From: Glandiceps talaboti
Taxonomy: Eukaryota > Hemichordata > Enteropneusta > Spengelidae
Assembly (NCBI RefSeq): GCF_964340395.1
Contig: NC_135561.1
Coordinates: forward strand, 24,250,986-24,314,985
Length of the DNA: 64,000 nucleotides
Direction: 5' to 3'
The notes beneath the pieces were generated by a model, which did not search any database, was not told the origin of the DNA, and saw nothing but the letters and a program-made list of their open reading frames with translations. Shown one piece after another: positions 48,530 through 59,989 of this stretch. The translations under genes and the position numbers were made by a program. Within the stretch, counting starts at the first letter, position 1; every line of letters starts with the position of its first letter.

Positions 48530-48845
48530 GGCAGTGTTGTTGACTTCACACAAGATACATGGATTAGTAGACAAATGAATAAACATTCACAAAATATATG
48601 TAACTGTGCCTAGCAATAAGACCACACCCATAGCAACAGCCAAATGATCACTTAAATTGCAACAATAACGACGGATCAATAGACAAATGAATAAACATTG
48701 AAAAAGATGTCAATGTGCCTAGCAACATGACCACGCCCATAGCAACAGCCAGATGATCACTTAAATTGCAACAATAACTACAGGGATCTATAGACAAATG
48801 AATAAACGTTGAAAAAGATGTAAATGTGCCTAGCACAGTGATTGG
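48530..48845 (+). mobile_element. AGCACAACTG-type repeat fragment
   Basis: Three of the 110-base internal units (GCCTAGCAACATGACCACGC, CCCATAGCAACAGCC) without either end of the element, about 170 bases before copy D3. Confidence 0.75.
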
Positions 48846-49015
48846 GTAGTCAAAGCATACCAATATGAAAATGACCCCATTCCAGCAAAGGTAAATGGGT
48901 CGTTTGGAATTTCAATGGGCCATTTAATTTTAATCATTTTCCAATTTGAGTAGAGTACGTTTGAAGTTCGCTACAAGTATTTTGCTTTAAATTTCCAAAC
49001 AAATGGACAGTTTTT

Positions 49016-49085
49016 AGCACAACTGAACTGAGGTTCAGTAGTGCTATAGGGATCGCCCGGCATCTGTCTGTCTTGTCTGTCTGTC

Positions 49086-49123
<38 letters not shown>

Positions 49124-50380
49124 CAACTTAAAGTCAAAAACCGCTGAACCGATTGCCATGATATTTGGTGCGTCCATTACCTTTGGTGTCTAGTTGGGAA
49201 ATTGTTCAAATCAAAATGATCGCATCACAGGTGTGTGATTTGGGTCAAAAAATGTGATTTTTGGTCAAAAAACTTAAACTCAGAAACTACTGGGCAGATT
49301 GGGCCGACATTTGGTGGGAACATTCTTAAGGGGGTGTAAAGTAAGATTTGTTCATGACATGATGATTCCATCAGTGATATGCAAATTAGGGCTAAAAATG
49401 TGTCTTTTTGGTTAAAAATCTATAATTCCAAAAGTACTGAGCAGATGGGGCTGAAATTTAATGGGAATGTATCTAGGGATGTATGGACGAAGAAATATTA
49501 AGCATACAATGATTCCATGAGTGATATGCAAATTAGGTGTAAAAATGTTAATTTTTGGTCAAAAACTTATATCTCAAAAAGTACTTGGTCACCGAGTCTG
49601 AAACTTGGTGAGATGTTTCTGAAAGTGTTATTCTGCAGATTTTCTTCAAAACATTTTGACAAAATTGGCCCTAGTGACCATGACCATGCCCTTAGCAACA
49701 ACCAAATGGCAGTATATTTTGGTCAAATAACAACATCATCTGGTAGGCAAATGAGTAAACATTTAAAAAATGTATGCAAATACCCTAGCAACCATGACCA
49801 CACCTATAGCAACATCCAAACGGTCGTGTATTTCTCAAAGAGAACAACAGGTATTAATAGACAATTGAATAAACATTCTAAAAATGTATGTAAATTTGCC
49901 TAGCAACAAGATCATGCCCATAGCAACAGCCAAATAATCATGTATATTGCAAAGATAACAACAGGAATAGAAAGACAAATGAATAAACATTCAAAAAATG
50001 TATGCAAATGTGCCTAGCAACAAGACCACGCCATAGCAACAGCCAAATTATCACATATATTGCAAAGATAACAATGGGGATTATTAGACTATTGAATAAA
50101 CATTCAAAAATGTATGTAAATATGCCTAGCAATAAGACCATTCCCATAGCAACAGCCAAATGATCACGTATATTGCGAAGATAATATCAGGAATTCATAC
50201 ACAAGTGAACAAAAATATACAAAAATGTATGCAAATATGACCACGCCAAATGATAGCATATATCGTAAAGATAGCAACATGGTTGGATAGGCAACTGGAT
50301 AGTCATTCAACAAATGAACACTTCTTGTTAGCATGGACTACCATATGGATAAACATTTTCAGAAACTGTACAGTTGTGCT
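49016..50380 (+). mobile_element. AGCACAACTG-type repeat, copy D3
   Basis: Starts AGCACAACTGAACTGAGGTT with a (CTGT)n/(TG)n run (49072-49120) and ends CAGTTGTGCT at 50371-50380. The first 600 bases are close to D2 at 33542. It has five or six internal 110-base units. Confidence 0.82.
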
Positions 50381-51333
50381 ACAACACTATTGGCGGTATT
50401 TTTACTTATTCGAGTACATGTACATTTAAAGTTTGCTATGTTTAGGCGTACATATTTGAATCATATTACATATTACATTTGGAGTAAACATTTACAATAT
50501 TCATTATTTCTTATACAAAAGTATGGAAGTGCATGTCCTCTGATACACTTCTTCAAATTCTTGCTGAAGTTACGGTCCGGTCAGTTTTTACTCCAACACA
50601 TGAAGTACAAAGTATATAATCACAAGGTTGGATTTGTTTGTGTCCCTCACCATCTGATTGATTTCTTTCTTTCTGGAAGAAAGATATTCTTTTGCAGCAT
50701 TTCTTTATTAATAGCTGATTTATGTTGTCCTGTTTCCAAATTCTTAGATTTCTGAATGGGATAGACATATAGTGTCACATTTCATGTTTTTTAATTATTT
50801 TATTAATAAGATTTGTTATATCTTTTACCCTATTTTGTAAAAATGTATATTTCCACAAACCACCATAATCATGTATTTTGTCAAATGATGTACATGTAGC
50901 CATTCAATTCATGGGGAAGCTTGGCCTCAGATATAGATGTTTACAACACAGACAGCTGTCCTTGAGATTTGAGGATCATTATAGAAATTGTACTTAATAG
51001 TTGCCAAGGTTACATTTGTTTACGAATTACATCACTGTACCCAGGCATCTGCAATGCCGTATATCAGTATCAAATGTGGCACTAAATGTTTTCAAGTGTG
51101 TTGCTTCCCATCAGAAAATGAAATTGAAAGTATGGAAATTCTTGATCGTACTGTATTCAGAAAATGATTGGTTCTATTTGGTAGCTATTAGAACTTCTGT
51201 ACAAGTCATATTTCATTTTCCGACCTTAGATTGTTTTCAATGATTGTCAGGTTTGAGTATTTTTCTAAATTTATAGCCAGTCACACAGCTGTTATAGCAG
51301 GGCATTGTGACTGGTAACTGGCTATTTCTTGCA
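50381..51333. other. Intron sequence, no feature seen
   Basis: ORFs at 50333-50755 and 51001-51243 have no recognisable domain and low coding character. Confidence 0.5.
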
Positions 51334-52033
51334 GAGGCTTAATGAGGACACAGGAGTCGTTTTTTTACCATCTGAATAGTTTTTTTACAATGACAGTAAT
51401 TTTTTTACAGTAGCAGTAGTTTTTCTTACAGTAACAGTAATTTTTTTTTACAGTGGCAATAGTTTTTTTTACTGTGACTAGTTTTTTTTTTTACAGTGGC
51501 AGTAGTTTTTTTACAGTGGCAGTAATTTTTTTTACAGTGGCAGTAATTATTTTTACAGTGGCAATAGTTTTTTTTACTGTGACAGTAGTTTTTATACAGT
51601 GGCAGTAATTATTTTTTACAGTGGCAGTAGTTTTTTTACAGTGGCAGTAGTTTTTTTACTGTGACAGTAGTTTTTTTACAGTGGCAGGAATTATTTTTTA
51701 CTGTGACAGTAATTATTTTTTACAGTGGCAGTAGTTTTTTTTACAGTGGCAGTAGTTTTTTTACTGTGACAGTAGTTTTTTTACAGTGGCAGTAATTCTT
51801 TTACTGTGACAGTAGTTTTTTTACAGTGGCAGTAATTTTTTTACTGTGACAGTTTTTTTACAGTGGCAGAAATTATTTTTTACAGTGGCAGTAATTATTT
51901 TTTACAGTGGCAGTAGTTTTTTTACTGTGACAGTAGTTTTTTTACAGTGGCAGTAATTTTTTTACTGTGACTAGTTTTTTTACAGTGGCAGTAAAAATTT
52001 TTACAGTGGCAGTAATTATTTTTTACTATGACA
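51334..52033. repeat. Poly-T-rich 20-bp minisatellite, left block
   Basis: Begins GAGGCTTAATGAGGACACAG, then units of TTTTTTTACAGTGGCAGTAG or TTTTTTTACTGTGACAGTAG. The start and the first units recur inverted at 59644-59799. The array continues unchanged at 57267 on the other side of the inserted retrotransposon. Confidence 0.93.
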
Positions 52034-52220
52034 TTAATGCGCAACAATCGACACAGACACAGAGGATGCGGAAAAAGTAAGGGGTGTCACCAGCCGGCAT
52101 TTCAGGGTGATAAGCAATGTATGTCCCGTCCCGCTCACGGTCTGAGCCTCAGATTTGACTCAGGCCATCAGCGGAGCCAACGTGGCACCCCGAGCGGTCT
52201 GCATGCCGTGGCTACCCCCT
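52034..52220 (-). repeat. Split direct repeat B2
   Basis: TTAATGCGCAACAATCGACA through GTGGCTACCCCCT; matches B1 at 52985-53165 with a 5-base insertion (CCCGT) near 52130. Confidence 0.93.
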
Positions 52221-52259
52221 TACTGTGTTTATTGAAAATGCCAAAAATTGAAAAAGCGT

Positions 52260-52640
52260 AAAAAGAAGCTGTCCATGAATAAAAGCCGAACACTTGACAG
52301 TGCTGGAGTAGAAGAGCCGAGCACTTGATAGTGCTGGAGAGAATTAGCCGAGCACTTAATAGTGCTGGAGAGAAGTAGTCGAACACTTAATAGCGCTGTA
52401 GAGGGTAAAAGAGCCGAGCACTTAAGGTGCTGGAGAGAAATAGCCGAGCACTTAATAGCACTGGAGAGAAAAACCGAGCACGTATGAGTGCTGGAGTAAA
52501 CATGCCGAGCACTTAATAGCGCTGGAGTGAAGAAACCGAGCACTTGTGAGTGCTGGAACGAAATGCTGAGCACTTGTGAGTGCTGGAAAAACAAAACAAT
52601 ATGGTGAGCACTTAACAGTGCTGGCGTTAAACCAAGTAAC
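52260..52640. repeat. 28-bp minisatellite with palindromic AGCACTTAATAGTGCT
   Basis: About 13 units of GCCGAGCACTTAATAGTGCT plus GGAGAGAA or a variant; each unit holds an inverted repeat (AGCACTT...AGTGCT). It sits between A2 and B2, where other elements of this type have no such array. Confidence 0.9.
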
Positions 52641-52676
52641 ATGATAGTGTTGAGGTGAGATGGGTGGGTGGGTGGA

Positions 52677-52984
52677 AGAAAGCGGAAAACGATGTATACT
52701 GTGCTGTAGCAAACAGTGAAGTGAGGGACAAAGGGGAGATAAGGTACAAGCGAAAGCCAGAGGTCAAGGTGGCTTGACCAATGAAAGGACAGCATGGACA
52801 AAGTAGGGATTAAGGTGATATGCAAAAGTCAGAGGTCAGGGAAGCTTGGCAAATACACGGGAAGTGGTGGAAAGATAAGGGGCAGGGTGAGACAAAAGGC
52901 AAGGTAGCATTATGCAGGAAGTAGATGGTCCATGCCTCAGTGCTCATTAACTCAGACTATGAATGTTATTCATAATCACGCAAT
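52677..52984 (-). repeat. Split direct repeat A2
   Basis: AGAAAGCGGAAAACGATGTA to CATAATCACGCAA; essentially identical to A1 at 56960-57266. Confidence 0.93.
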
Positions 52985-53165
52985 TAATGCGCAACAATCG
53001 ACACAGACACAGAGGATGCGGAAAAAGTAAGGGGTGTCACCAGCCGGCATTTCAGGGTGATAAGCAATGTATGTCCCGCTCACGGTCTGAGCCTCAGATT
53101 TGACTCAGGCCATCAGCGGAGCCAACGTGGCACCCCGAGCGGTCTGCATGCCGTGGCTACCCCCT
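52985..53165 (-). repeat. Split direct repeat B1
   Basis: Second copy of the TTAATGCGCAACAATCGACA block, joined to A2 without a gap (CACGCAATTAATGCGC). Confidence 0.93.
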
Positions 53166-53454
53166 AATTGAGAGGCGTGAAGTGAGTGGGGCAAGCTGAG
53201 CGGGCAGCAAGCAGATGAGGTGGATGGCATGCAAGAAAGGCAGTACAAACTAACCAACTTTGCAAAACAGGGAAACTATTCAAAACAACTTAGGTAAATG
53301 GCAAATGCATGTACTAAGGCAAATGCCCTACAAAAAATTCTACCGTGACTACAAAAGACTAGCGAGATAAAAGAATGCAAATGTCTTAAACTGACCAAAG
53401 CGAAGCCAATTAGCACTGAAAACATAGTGAATCCCTAGAAACTGAGGTCTTCTG

Positions 53455-53750
53455 TAAATGTTCGCAAAGAGTGAAAAAGTCCAAAGTGAAATGTCCCACA
53501 AATGATTTGTAAGTCCGTGTGGTAAGTGGTAATAAACTGTATATAAAACGAGAATAAACTGAGGACGCCTACAAATGTTCGTAACGGTAAGGCGCGAAAA
53601 GGACGGAAATAAAATTTCTCACAAATGATTAAGGAGTCTGTGTGGTAAGTGGAACTGAATTGTACACAAAACGTGAATAAACTGAGGACGCCTGCAAATG
53701 TTCGTAAGGCGTGAAAAGGACGGAAAACAAAATGTCTCACAAATGTTTAC
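53455..53750. repeat. About 2.5 copies of a 120-bp tandem repeat replacing the recombinase
   Basis: Segments beginning near AAATGTTCG at about 53456, 53572 and 53695 share CACAAATGATT, GTGTGGTAAGTGG and GAATAAACTGAGGACGCCT. They stand where the catalytic part of the tyrosine recombinase should be encoded. Confidence 0.8.
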
Positions 53751-53912
53751 GAACAGTACAGTGGACCTCTGACTTAGGGGTAGCGGAGTGAGTCCATGTT
53801 GACCGCAGAAATTGACGTATTGTGACTGACCTGCGTTGTAGGTGCGACGGGTATTAGGTGCTACGCTGAGGTCGATGTAACGCCGCACCTGAACAGTCAG
53901 ATGTTGTAAACT
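53751..53912 (-). pseudogene. Tyrosine recombinase, N-terminal core-binding fragment
   Basis: Reads HLTVQVRRYIDLSVAPNTRR, TYNAGQSQYVNFCGQHGLTP, LPLSQRS, the SAM-like DNA-binding start of DIRS/Ngaro recombinases (S-x-A-x-x-T-x-x-TY-x-x-x-x-x-x-F). Similarity stops at about 53755, where the tandem repeats begin. The catalytic R-H-R-Y residues are absent, so the enzyme cannot be active. Confidence 0.8.
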
Positions 53913-53914
53913 GT

Positions 53915-54715
53915 CTATGGTAGTATGTCCAGTCGATTCAGGTCTGGAGTGGCTGTAGGTTCTTGGTCCGCATGGGGTGCTAGTAGTCGGAATCGATGGA
54001 GCTGTTGACGAGAAAGAGAATCAGCAATATCATTATTCGTACCTTTCACATGGACTATCATGACATGAAAATTGTTCATTGCTGCGGTGAAAAAGAGACG
54101 GCGGACCAGACGCATGATAAGAGGGCATCGACTTGACCCCTTTTTCCAAATGTTGACTATGGATAAATTGTCACAGTGGAATTGGATGCGTTTTCCATGC
54201 CACTGATGTCCCCAAATTAGACAGGCTAGGAGAATAGGTAGGAGTTCTTTCCATGCAATCGATAGTTTGTTGTTGGTGGCGATGGGGTGGGGCCACTGTG
54301 AAGAAATCCATCTGCCTTTAAAGAAGATTCCATAGCCCAGTGTAGCTGACGCATCGGTGAAAAGCTCCATATCGGCTGCTACTGTCCATGTTGATTCAAG
54401 CATTGATGCTGACCCATTCCATGTTGGGAGGAAATCATTCCACCATTGTATGTCACAACGGAATTCACTGGTTAGATGTATGCGTTCTTGGATCTTTGAA
54501 GCTGTAGTGCTCAGGTCAATCATCCTTCGCAGAAATATGCGCCCAGCCGGGACACACTTACATGCAAAGTTCAAGGTGCCAATCAATGAAAGTAGTTCAC
54601 GCTTTGTGCAGGACTCGCGTGTAGACCAGGCAGGTAGGCTGTCCCTCAAGGATTCATATTTGTCCTTAGGGAGGCGGATGACCATTTCTATGGTGTCTAG
54701 TTCTATACGGTGAGG
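53915..54715 (-). pseudogene. Retrotransposon RNase H domain
   Basis: Continues the reverse transcriptase after a frameshift near 54700 (IELDTIEMVIRLP restores the usual connection). Catalytic acids of RNase H are visible: D111 in LFTDASATLGYG, E147 in AWKELLPIL, D172 in HCDNLSIVNIW, D222 in NNDIADSLSR. The connection domain (KRELLSLIGTLNFACKCVPA) is of the DIRS type. The ORF ends with a stop at 53915-53917 before the recombinase fragment. Confidence 0.85.
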
Positions 54716-55713
54716 ATGGCTGTTGGTCCCTCGGTTTTGTCTGTTGCTATGGGTACGCCCAGTTCAATGCATGTTGATAGCATGATTTCCATGGTTTGTT
54801 GACATTGTCCCGAGTGAGGGGGTCCAACCGTGAGATAATCGTCCAGATAGTGAAGAATGTCCTGAGATCTAATACGATGGGATACGATCCAGTTGATTGC
54901 TTCTGCTAGTTGGTTGAAAATAAATGGAGCTGATCGAAGCCCAAATGGCAGTACGCGGTCAAAGAAATAGTATCCTTCCCAGAAGAAGCCTAGCAAATTC
55001 CAATCTTGTTTCCGCACGGGACACAAGCGGAAAGCGTGCTTGACATCCATCTTTGCAAGGAGTGTACCTGGACCATATCTATTTATCAAGGCTATTGCAT
55101 CATCAACACGACTGTATGACAATGAGTATTGATCCTTGGGAATATTGCTATTAACACTGTCTGAGATTGGTTGAGATAAGTCCATGATGATTCGAAATCC
55201 GCCATTCTTTTTTGGGCGCAGACCAAGTGCATTGACTACAAAGTTCTGAAGTGGGGGTTGTGAGAAGGGACCAATGGTGTGTCCTAGGTTGATTTCCTTG
55301 TTAATGGATTCTGAGATGGCTGCAGGGTGTATCCGTGCTGATTTTGCATTGGCAGTGAAACGAGGTCTATGCTCACCATTAAAACCGAGGTTGGCACCAT
55401 AGGAAATGTTGTGTAGAATGTCAGCAACAAACTGTTTGTCCGGGTGATGATGGAGTGCCTGTGCAAGGGCCTCAAGCTTGAGTGGTGTTCTTGGGAATAG
55501 TGTTTGTACTGCTTCGGGTTGAAGAATTTTGCTTGTGAAATGGTTGTGGTGGGTAGTTGGAGTTGGTTGAGCCACGAAAAAGCTGCTTTCCATCCTCTTG
55601 TGGTCTGTGAGAAATGGCACTGTGGTTGGGAGAATTGCAGGTGGCACATTTATGGATACGGTTGAAACGGCATGGTGTTTCGCAACGGCCACGGTTGAAG
55701 TCCCTGCAAACAT
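54703..55713 (-). pseudogene. DIRS/Ngaro-type reverse transcriptase
   Basis: Frame of 336 codons; coding similarity begins around residue 55. Motifs: LGLRPKKNGGFRIIMDLSQP (163-182), LLAKMDVKHAFRL with D223, LPFGLRSAPFIFN (255-267), HYLDDYL with the catalytic YLDD at 289-292. The stop follows ILTV at the frameshift. The first 80 codons overlap the Gag-like ORF in another frame, a usual gag-pol arrangement. Confidence 0.88.
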
Positions 55714-56890
55714 TCGAATTAAGTGTGTTGTTGTTTACCCACTTGTAGGGATTGATTTGTTGGCTGCATTCTTGGCGGGTGTGCCCTTTTTTGTGACATA
55801 TTGGACACACAGGCTTTAATAAATGTATGTTCTGTTGGAAGTGGTTAAAATCTAACTGAGGATTGGGGATACTCCAGCTCCGAAGCCCGGGGTAGCATGC
55901 ATAGTCCAAGCGGAATTCTCTATCATAGGCCAACCATGCTTCAGGTTGGAACAACTTGGCTTTGCGAGCTATGAAGCGTTGATAGTTAAATAAGTGCACT
56001 GCCTCGTGTGGATGGTAGTAAGTCCTGTATGCTGCAAACGTGGACCAGCAGTCGAGCCAAGTTTCAAAGTCTGTTATTTCGTTGCGTTTTACGTGTGTAG
56101 AGAAAACTGCTACTGACGGGTTTTCCAGGTCGAAGGAGACATGTGTGTTAGCCGAACGCGTGGCATTCGGTTTTAATGCATCGGGATGCAAGTCAGATAG
56201 TTCAACAAACTTACCAGTGTTTGCCAGAGAGTTCAGCAGCTTCTAATCGACGAAAGGCAGTTGTTTGTCGGCTGGTGGCACAAGCATGTTGTTTTGTTTT
56301 CCTCCGGTTGGTATGGTGGTTTGAAATGCCATGGGCGTCGCCATGTTGTTTACGCCGGAAGCGGAAGTCGTGGCGCCCTCATGGTTTGGTGATACGAAAT
56401 GGACGGGGTGCGTTGCGTGAACGATGGCGTTGTTGACATTGTTTACACAGCATGTCTGACCTTGGTGAACATTGTTCGATGCTACGTTGTGTGTCATAAA
56501 TGATACCTCCGGTTGTTGCCTGTTGTGAGCAGTAGGTGCAAGAGTTTGTACGGGACCCGATGCTGATAGTATGACCGGATCTTCATCGAAGCTGTTACCA
56601 TGAGTTGCCGGTTGACTGTTGACACTGTGAGCGGCTGATGAACTTGCGGCGTTTGTTGACGTGGTATTGTTGCTGTCCGATGAACTTTGGATACTACGAA
56701 TGAGGTTGGTGAGATCTTGTCTACTCATTGCGATGACTTCTGATGTCACAGCATTCTCTCTGGTGTTCGAATTCGATACTGCCTGTTGGTTGTTAATGTC
56801 GTCGTCATCGTCGAGGTAGCGGGCTGGCTTTCTAGGGTTCCTCGTCGATTTGCATGGACGACCCCTTTGACTCCTACCACGGCCTGGCAT
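55472..56890 (-). pseudogene. Gag-like ORF with zinc knuckle, one in-frame stop
   Basis: Starts MPGRGRSQRGRPCKSTRNPR at 56890, an arginine-rich N-terminus, then a long S/T/N/Q-rich region. A TAG at 56243-56245 interrupts, and the same frame continues into the conserved part: DFETWLDCWSTFAAYRTYYH, LFNYQRFIARKAKLFQPEAW and YDREFRLDYACYPGLRSW. Counting from the methionine at 56191, a CCHC knuckle (CPICHKKGHTRQEC) is at 129-142 and a CCCH-like finger (C162, C170, C174, H180) follows. This is the nucleocapsid-like protein of the element. Confidence 0.8.
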
Positions 56891-56959
56891 TTTTTACCTA
56901 GCTGGTAACAATGTGGTTGTGAAGAGAGCTCTCGATACGAACTGAATACGCAATTGGAA

Positions 56960-57266
56960 AGAAAGCGGAAAACGATGTATACTGTGCTGTAGCAAACAGT
57001 GAAGTGAGGGACAAAGGGGAGATAAGGTACAAGCGAAAGCCAGAGGTCAAGGTGGCTTGACCAATGAAAGGACAGCATGGACAAAGTAGGGATTAAGGTG
57101 ATATGCAAAAGTCAGAGGTCAGGGAAGCTTGGCAAATACACGGGAAGTGGTGGAAAGATAAGGGGCAGGGTGAGACAAAAGGCAAGGTAGCATTATGCAG
57201 GAAGTAGATGGTCCATGCCTCAGTGCTCATTAACTCAGACTATGAATGTTATTCATAATCACGCAA
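56960..57266 (-). repeat. Split direct repeat A1 (left end of the element)
   Basis: Same sequence as A2; its outer end CACGCAA joins the minisatellite at 57267. Confidence 0.93.
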
Positions 57267-58085
57267 GTAGTTTTTTTACAGTGGCAGTAGTTTTTTTACT
57301 GTGACAGTAGTTTTTTTACAGTGGCAGTAATTTTTTTTACAGTGGCAGTAATTTTTTTTACAGTGGCAGTAACTTTTTTTACAGTGGCAGTAGTTTTTTT
57401 TACAGTGGCAGGAATTTTGTATACAGTGGCAGTAGTTTTTTTGCAGTGGCAGTAATTATTTTTTACAGTGGCAATAGTTTTTTTTACAGTGGCAATAGTT
57501 TTTTTTACAGTGGCAGTAGTTTTTTTTACAGTGGATGGAATTTTTTTTTACAGTGGCAGTAATTATTTTTTTACAGTGGCAATAGTTTTTTTTACTGTGA
57601 CTAGTTTTTTTGCAGTGGCAGTAATTATTTTTTACAGTGGCAATAGTTTTTTTTACAGTGGCAGGAATTTTTTTTTACAGTGGCAGTAATTATTTTTTTA
57701 CAGTGGCAATAGTTTTTTTTACTGTGACAGTAGTTTTTTTGCAGTGGCAGTAATTATTTTTTACAGTGGCAATAATAATAATAATAATGTTCGGTTTTTA
57801 TATAGCGCTTTCCCACACCGTGCTCAAAGCGCTTTACAATTATTACCCCTGGCTCGGATCAGAACGGCACAACGGCCCTTTTAGTCTTCCTCAACTCCCC
57901 GGGGAGCATACAATCCATAGTTTTTTTTACAGTGGCAATAGTTTTTTTTACTGTGACAGTAGTTTTTTTACAGTGGCAGTAGTTTTTTTATAGTGGCAGG
58001 AATTTTTTTTTCAGTGGCAGTAGTTTTTTTACAGTGGCAGTAATTTTTTTTCCTTGGCAGGAGTTTTTTTTACCATGTGAGTAGT
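57267..58085. repeat. Poly-T-rich 20-bp minisatellite, right block
   Basis: Continuation of the array at 51334, same orientation. It is interrupted at 57773-57920 by a 150-base insertion starting (AAT)n and containing TATAGCGCTTTCCCACACCG and AAAGCGCTTTACAATTATT, a short dispersed repeat. Confidence 0.93.
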
Positions 58086-58091
58086 TTTTTT

Positions 58092-58760
58092 AGCATGACT
58101 TAACTGAGGTTCAGTAGTGCTATAGGGATCGCCTGACTTCTGTCTGTGTGTGTGTGTGTGTGTGAACAAAAACCACTGAACCGATTGCGGTGATATTTGA
58201 TAAGTCCATTACCTTGGGTGTCTAGTTGGGAAATTGTTCAAATCAAAACGATCTTACCACCGGTTTGTAATTTGGGTAAAAAAAATGTGATTTTTGGTAA
58301 AAAAACTCAAAAACTACTGGGCAGATTGGACTGAAATTTGGATGAAACAATCTTCAGGGCGTTTATACTAAATATTGTTCACAACAAGATGAGCCCATCA
58401 GTGATATGCAAATTAGGGCTAAAAATGTGTCTTTTGGTCAAAAGTCTTCAGTTCCAAAACTACTGAGCAGATTGAATTGAAATTTGATGGGGATGCATCT
58501 AAGGATGTATGGATGAAGAAATATTAAGCACATAATGATCTCATCAGTGATATGGAATTTAGGTGTAAAAATGTGAATTTTGGTCAAAACTTATATCTCA
58601 CAAAGTACTAAGTGAATGAGTCTGAAACTTGGTGAGATGTTTCTAGAAGTGTTATTCTATATCATTACTTTTGCTCAAAAATCTTCAACTCTGAAATTAC
58701 CCAGTAGAGTGAGCTTAACTTTGTTGAGAATGTGTAGATTTGTGCTCATTAATAGCTGAC
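58092..58760 (+). mobile_element. AGCACAACTG-type repeat, copy D4, truncated
   Basis: Begins AGCATGACTTAACTGAGGTT with a (TG)n run, matches the first 600 bases of D2/D3 with more divergence, and lacks the 110-base units and right end. Confidence 0.75.
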
Positions 58761-59643
58761 ACAGTGAGAACAGTACATTGTTAATTAGCCATAATGTTTA
58801 CTTTACTATTTCCTCTGGTGGTAAAGAGTGTAGCATGGCCAGTTTGGTTTATGACTTGATTATGTAATGTGTTGTAAGACAGCTGTTTCATCACCTACCC
58901 ATATAAACTGAATGTAGCTTGTGTTTAATATTACAATAAGACAACCAAGAAAGTTAAACTTGTTACATTGGCATGACTTAGTTCCAAATTGATTTAAAAA
59001 ATAAAGAAGTACAAAACCTTGTAGACACATCACTTTAAAGTTTGATTAGGATGTTGCTATACTTGTCTTGTCTTGTACACTTCCAACATAGGATGGCTGG
59101 ATTATTATGATGGACATTAGGTATGAAAATTTTGTTTTGGTTGCAACTTTAACTCTTTAAAAAATTATATATCTATCATTGACCTGAACATGAAGTTGTG
59201 CGACAACGCAATATTTGCACTATTTTTTTCCATGGCAGTATTTTTATTTCTTTTAGTTTATGCACAATGTTTTGAAACATAGATTCAGTCTATAGACTGT
59301 TGCTGGTTCCAAGATGTATTGCGCGTCTCTCCATACAATGCCATGTATTCTGTACAAGCGGAGGGGTTTGCACACTACTCAGGGGGATGGTTGTCACGTG
59401 ACGGTACCCTGGGTTTACCCGTAAAATCCCACTCTGTCATTGGCATTCAGTCTTTGCTCTATAAAATCACCCAGAATTAAAGAGATAAACATGTCTTACC
59501 ATCATTTCCTGATGAAAATGTTATTTCAAACGTAATGAAGACAAAGCAAGACTAAATCTAACAACGCAAGCGACGTCCTCTCGCACAATGCATCTTTGAA
59601 CCAGAAAATCGACTATACCTGACATTGCCTGACTGCCATTGTA
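58761..59643. other. Non-coding segment between D4 and inverted minisatellite
   Basis: No ORF or repeat recognised. Confidence 0.5.
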
Positions 59644-59799
59644 AAAAAAAAAAACTACTGCCATGGTAGAAAAACTACTGCCACTAAAAAAAGTACTGCC
59701 ACTTTAAAAAAAACTACTGCTATTGTAAAAAATTTACTGTCATTGTAAAAAAACTACTCAGATGGTAAAAAAACTACTCCTGTGTCCTCATTAAGCCTC
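59644..59799. repeat. Inverted copy of the minisatellite start
   Basis: AAAAAAACTACTGCCA units ending TGTGTCCTCATTAAGCCTC, the reverse complement of 51334 onward. Together they bound an 8.5-kb segment with inverted ends. Confidence 0.88.
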
Positions 59800-59989
59800 C
59801 GTAATTTTCAGTATCTACATCACTGATAATAATGCCTCACTATTACGTTATATTCATGCACCAAAGCCTCGCTGTTCCGGTCAGTGTGAGGCGATCAGAA
59901 GTTGTAGCGATACACGAATCAGAGTACATTATTATTACCTCGATGACATATGACATTTTCTTATTGGCTAGAACGGTTTTGCTACACCC

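Larger units (their letters stand above)
52034..57266 (-). mobile_element. Ngaro/DIRS-type tyrosine-recombinase retrotransposon with split direct repeats
   Basis: On the - strand the order is A1 (57266-56960), Gag-like ORF, reverse transcriptase/RNase H, recombinase remnant, B1 (53165-52985), A2 (52984-52677), a minisatellite, B2 (52220-52034). A1 equals A2 and B1 equals B2 almost base for base, and B1 directly abuts A2. This A1-B1-A2-B2 layout is the split-direct-repeat design of PAT/Ngaro-like elements. No target duplication flanks it: minisatellite continues on both sides, as expected of recombinase-mediated insertion. The recombinase domain is mostly lost, so it is non-autonomous. Confidence 0.9.
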
